From Chloroflexota bacterium (GTDB lineage Bacteria > Chloroflexota > Anaerolineae > Promineifilales > Promineifilaceae), in the NCBI GenBank assembly GCA_008501785.1, contig QQUD01000674.1, positions 1-6,822 of the forward strand: a stretch of 6,822 bases of DNA, written 5' to 3'. Position 1 is the stretch's first letter, and each line of letters opens with the position of its first letter. This document shows, piece after piece, positions 5,796-6,822 of this stretch. The notes beneath the pieces were generated by a model that was given only the letters and a program-made list of their open reading frames with translations, had not been told where the DNA came from and did not search any database. The position numbers and the translations under genes were made by a program.

Positions 5796-6822
5796 TTACG
5801 GATGCCAGGTGATGGTGGGGACAACGGCCGTTTCCGCATACACCCCGTTCGCTAACTCATCAAAATAGTCATTCGCCAACAAACCCCGATACGAGAAAAT
5901 CGAGTGTCCGGCTGTGCCGATTTCCCGCGCTTTGGTGATGCGGGCTTCTATTTCATCAAATGTACAGTAATCTGCGCCAATACCGGGGATAATGAAACGG
6001 CCGTTACTTACCGCCTGATAATCCGCTACCAATGTTTCCCACCGCTCCACAGTCCAATAGCTGCTGTCAGGACATTGATACGCGCCACCAGGGTAAATCA
6101 TCGGTGAAATGCTGTCGATATACCCACCCGCCAACCACGCTTTTGAGTCTTGATAATAATGCTTGTACCCTTCCTGCGGCAAACCAGGGAATCCCCACGC
6201 CGGATTTACTTGATGAATCGGCCACACCGCCGCCGACAGCCACAAATCTGCTTTCAACGGCGTCACTTCAACATAAAAACGCTGCGCTAAATCGTTCACC
6301 TGCATCCGCTGCCAATCTGCATAGCCATCATCAACCCAACAATCCGCGCCATAGCTTGCCGCGCTCACCAGATCACAAGATGTAATTTCGCCACCATACC
6401 GAATATGGTCTAGGTGCAGCCCATCCACATCGTACCGCGTTACCAAATCAGTACCAACCGCAATCAGATGATCCTGGAAAAAATCTGACGCTGGCGTGCC
6501 GCGCATGTAATCGTTACAGTAAATATTGCCATGTTCATCCCACTGCATGGCATTGGGGACGCCATTCGTCACATCATGTTTCACAATCAACTGATGATAC
6601 AGCGGCATCGGCAGCACAGTTTCATCTGGCGGCGTGTTGCAATCATTCCACACGGTTAACGTGTTCATGTAGGCGTGAACTTGAATACCTTTTGCATGAG
6701 CTTTTTCGACCATCAGCGCCAGCGGGTCCCACACTGGGTCCGGTGGCTGTCCGTAAGTGCCGCTAACCAGCGCCGACCACGGCTCCAAACCGGGCGTGTA
6801 AAACGCAACAGCCACTGCACGC
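5796..6822 (-). CDS. GHL10/DUF187-type glycoside hydrolase, N-terminus beyond the window
   Basis: The frame is open from the right edge to a TAA at 5798-5796. A GTG at 6815-6813 could be taken as the start, but codons for Arg and Ala precede it in frame, no ribosome site is visible and the fold is already under way, so the gene is cut by the edge. Residues below count that GTG as 1. Seen: VEKAHAKGIQVHAYMN (36-51), matching the barrel strand where GHL10 proteins read roughly 'AHkrGlevHaW'; DVDGLHLDHIRY (129-140) with D136 as likely catalytic residue; WLSAAVWP (192-199); and ISPMIYP (236-242). These are typical of Pfam DUF187, a TIM-barrel family thought to cut glycan or peptidoglycan-type linkages; the substrate is not known from sequence. 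The chain ends soon after the barrel, with no anchor or binding module. G+C looks higher than in the other three genes, especially near the right edge. Two ACGGCCGT sites lie in its 3' part. Confidence 0.88.
   Translation of the reverse strand, partial: RAVAVAFYTPGLEPWSALVSGTYGQPPDPVWDPLALMVEKAHAKGIQVHAYMNTLTVWNDCNTPPDETVLPMPLYHQLIVKHDVTNGVPNAMQWDEHGNIYCNDYMRGTPASDFFQDHLIAVGTDLVTRYDVDGLHLDHIRYGGEITSCDLVSAASYGADCWVDDGYADWQRMQVNDLAQRFYVEVTPLKADLWLSAAVWPIHQVNPAWGFPGLPQEGYKHYYQDSKAWLAGGYIDSISPMIYPGGAYQCPDSSYWTVERWETLVADYQAVSNGRFIIPGIGADYCTFDEIEARITKAREIGTAGHSIFSYRGLLANDYFDELANGVYAETAVVPTITWHP
5824..5831. repeat. ACGGCCGT palindrome, site 9
   Basis: Dyad of 10 bp (5823-5832). It encodes Thr-Ala-Val nine residues before the last residue of the GHL10-type protein. 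Confidence 0.85.
5997..6004. repeat. ACGGCCGT palindrome, site 10
   Basis: Dyad of 10 bp (5996-6005). It encodes Asn-Gly-Arg of the NGRF at 271-274 in the GHL10-type protein. No further site occurs in the remaining 817 bp to the right edge. Confidence 0.85.

Noticed and set aside
413..6004. ACGGCCGT explained as EagI-type restriction sites (CGGCCG)
   Set aside because: Restriction sites are normally avoided, not enriched, and the conserved AA/TT flanks go beyond the hexamer.
5904..6385. Plus-strand ORFs of 67 and 117 codons
   Set aside because: Antisense to conserved barrel strands of the GHL10-type gene; low-complexity, no start signal.
6813..6815. GTG as start of the GHL10-type gene
   Set aside because: The frame continues to the window edge and the fold is already under way; the expected N-terminal barrel strand is missing, so the gene is simply cut.

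Overview
The window carries four genes, all on the minus strand and read right to left. Both ends of the window cut a gene. The character suggests a member of the Chloroflexota (Anaerolineae-like). This rests on a secreted hydrolase-like protein ending in a Val-Phe-Leu-Pro-x-Val-x-Arg tail, a GT-C-type membrane protein with an N-terminal extracytoplasmic domain, and a GHL10-type hydrolase. The taxonomic call is an inference from recalled family habits; there is no rRNA or marker gene. Base composition is moderate (roughly 45% G+C by eye) and somewhat richer in the rightmost gene.

Layout from right to left (direction of transcription). (1) >6822-5796: 3' part of a GHL10/DUF187-type glycoside hydrolase; its N-terminus lies outside the window. 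(2) 5795-5602: 194-bp spacer holding a doubtful 31-codon ORF whose stop codon lies inside the Shine-Dalgarno of the next gene. (3) 5601-4312: complete family 2 glycosyltransferase (rhamnosyltransferase-like) with a Gln-rich C-terminal extension. (4) 4311-3845: 467-bp AT-rich spacer with a good sigma70-type promoter, a REP-like hairpin and a leader hairpin, all close to the next gene. (5) 3844-2288: secreted clan GH-A-like putative glycoside hydrolase with a C-terminal CARDB-like domain. (6) 2287-1981: 307-bp spacer containing a 116-bp inverted-repeat element (2152-2267). (7) 1980-<1: a large polytopic membrane protein, GT-C glycosyltransferase-like, of which 660 codons are visible without a stop.

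The genes point to envelope or extracellular carbohydrate work: a cytoplasmic sugar transferase, a probable lipid-linked-sugar-dependent membrane transferase, and two TIM-barrel hydrolase-like proteins, at least one of them exported. Spacers of 194-467 bp suggest a co-oriented neighbourhood of separate transcription units rather than one tight operon.

The most striking signal is not a gene. The palindrome ACGGCCGT occurs ten times, nine of them as AACGGCCGTT, against roughly 0.07 expected by chance. Every CGGCCG in the window sits in this context. The sites lie in all four genes and in all three codon phases, so selection acts on the DNA and not the protein. It resembles the highly iterated palindrome (HIP1) of cyanobacteria or a DNA-uptake-type word, but with a different sequence.
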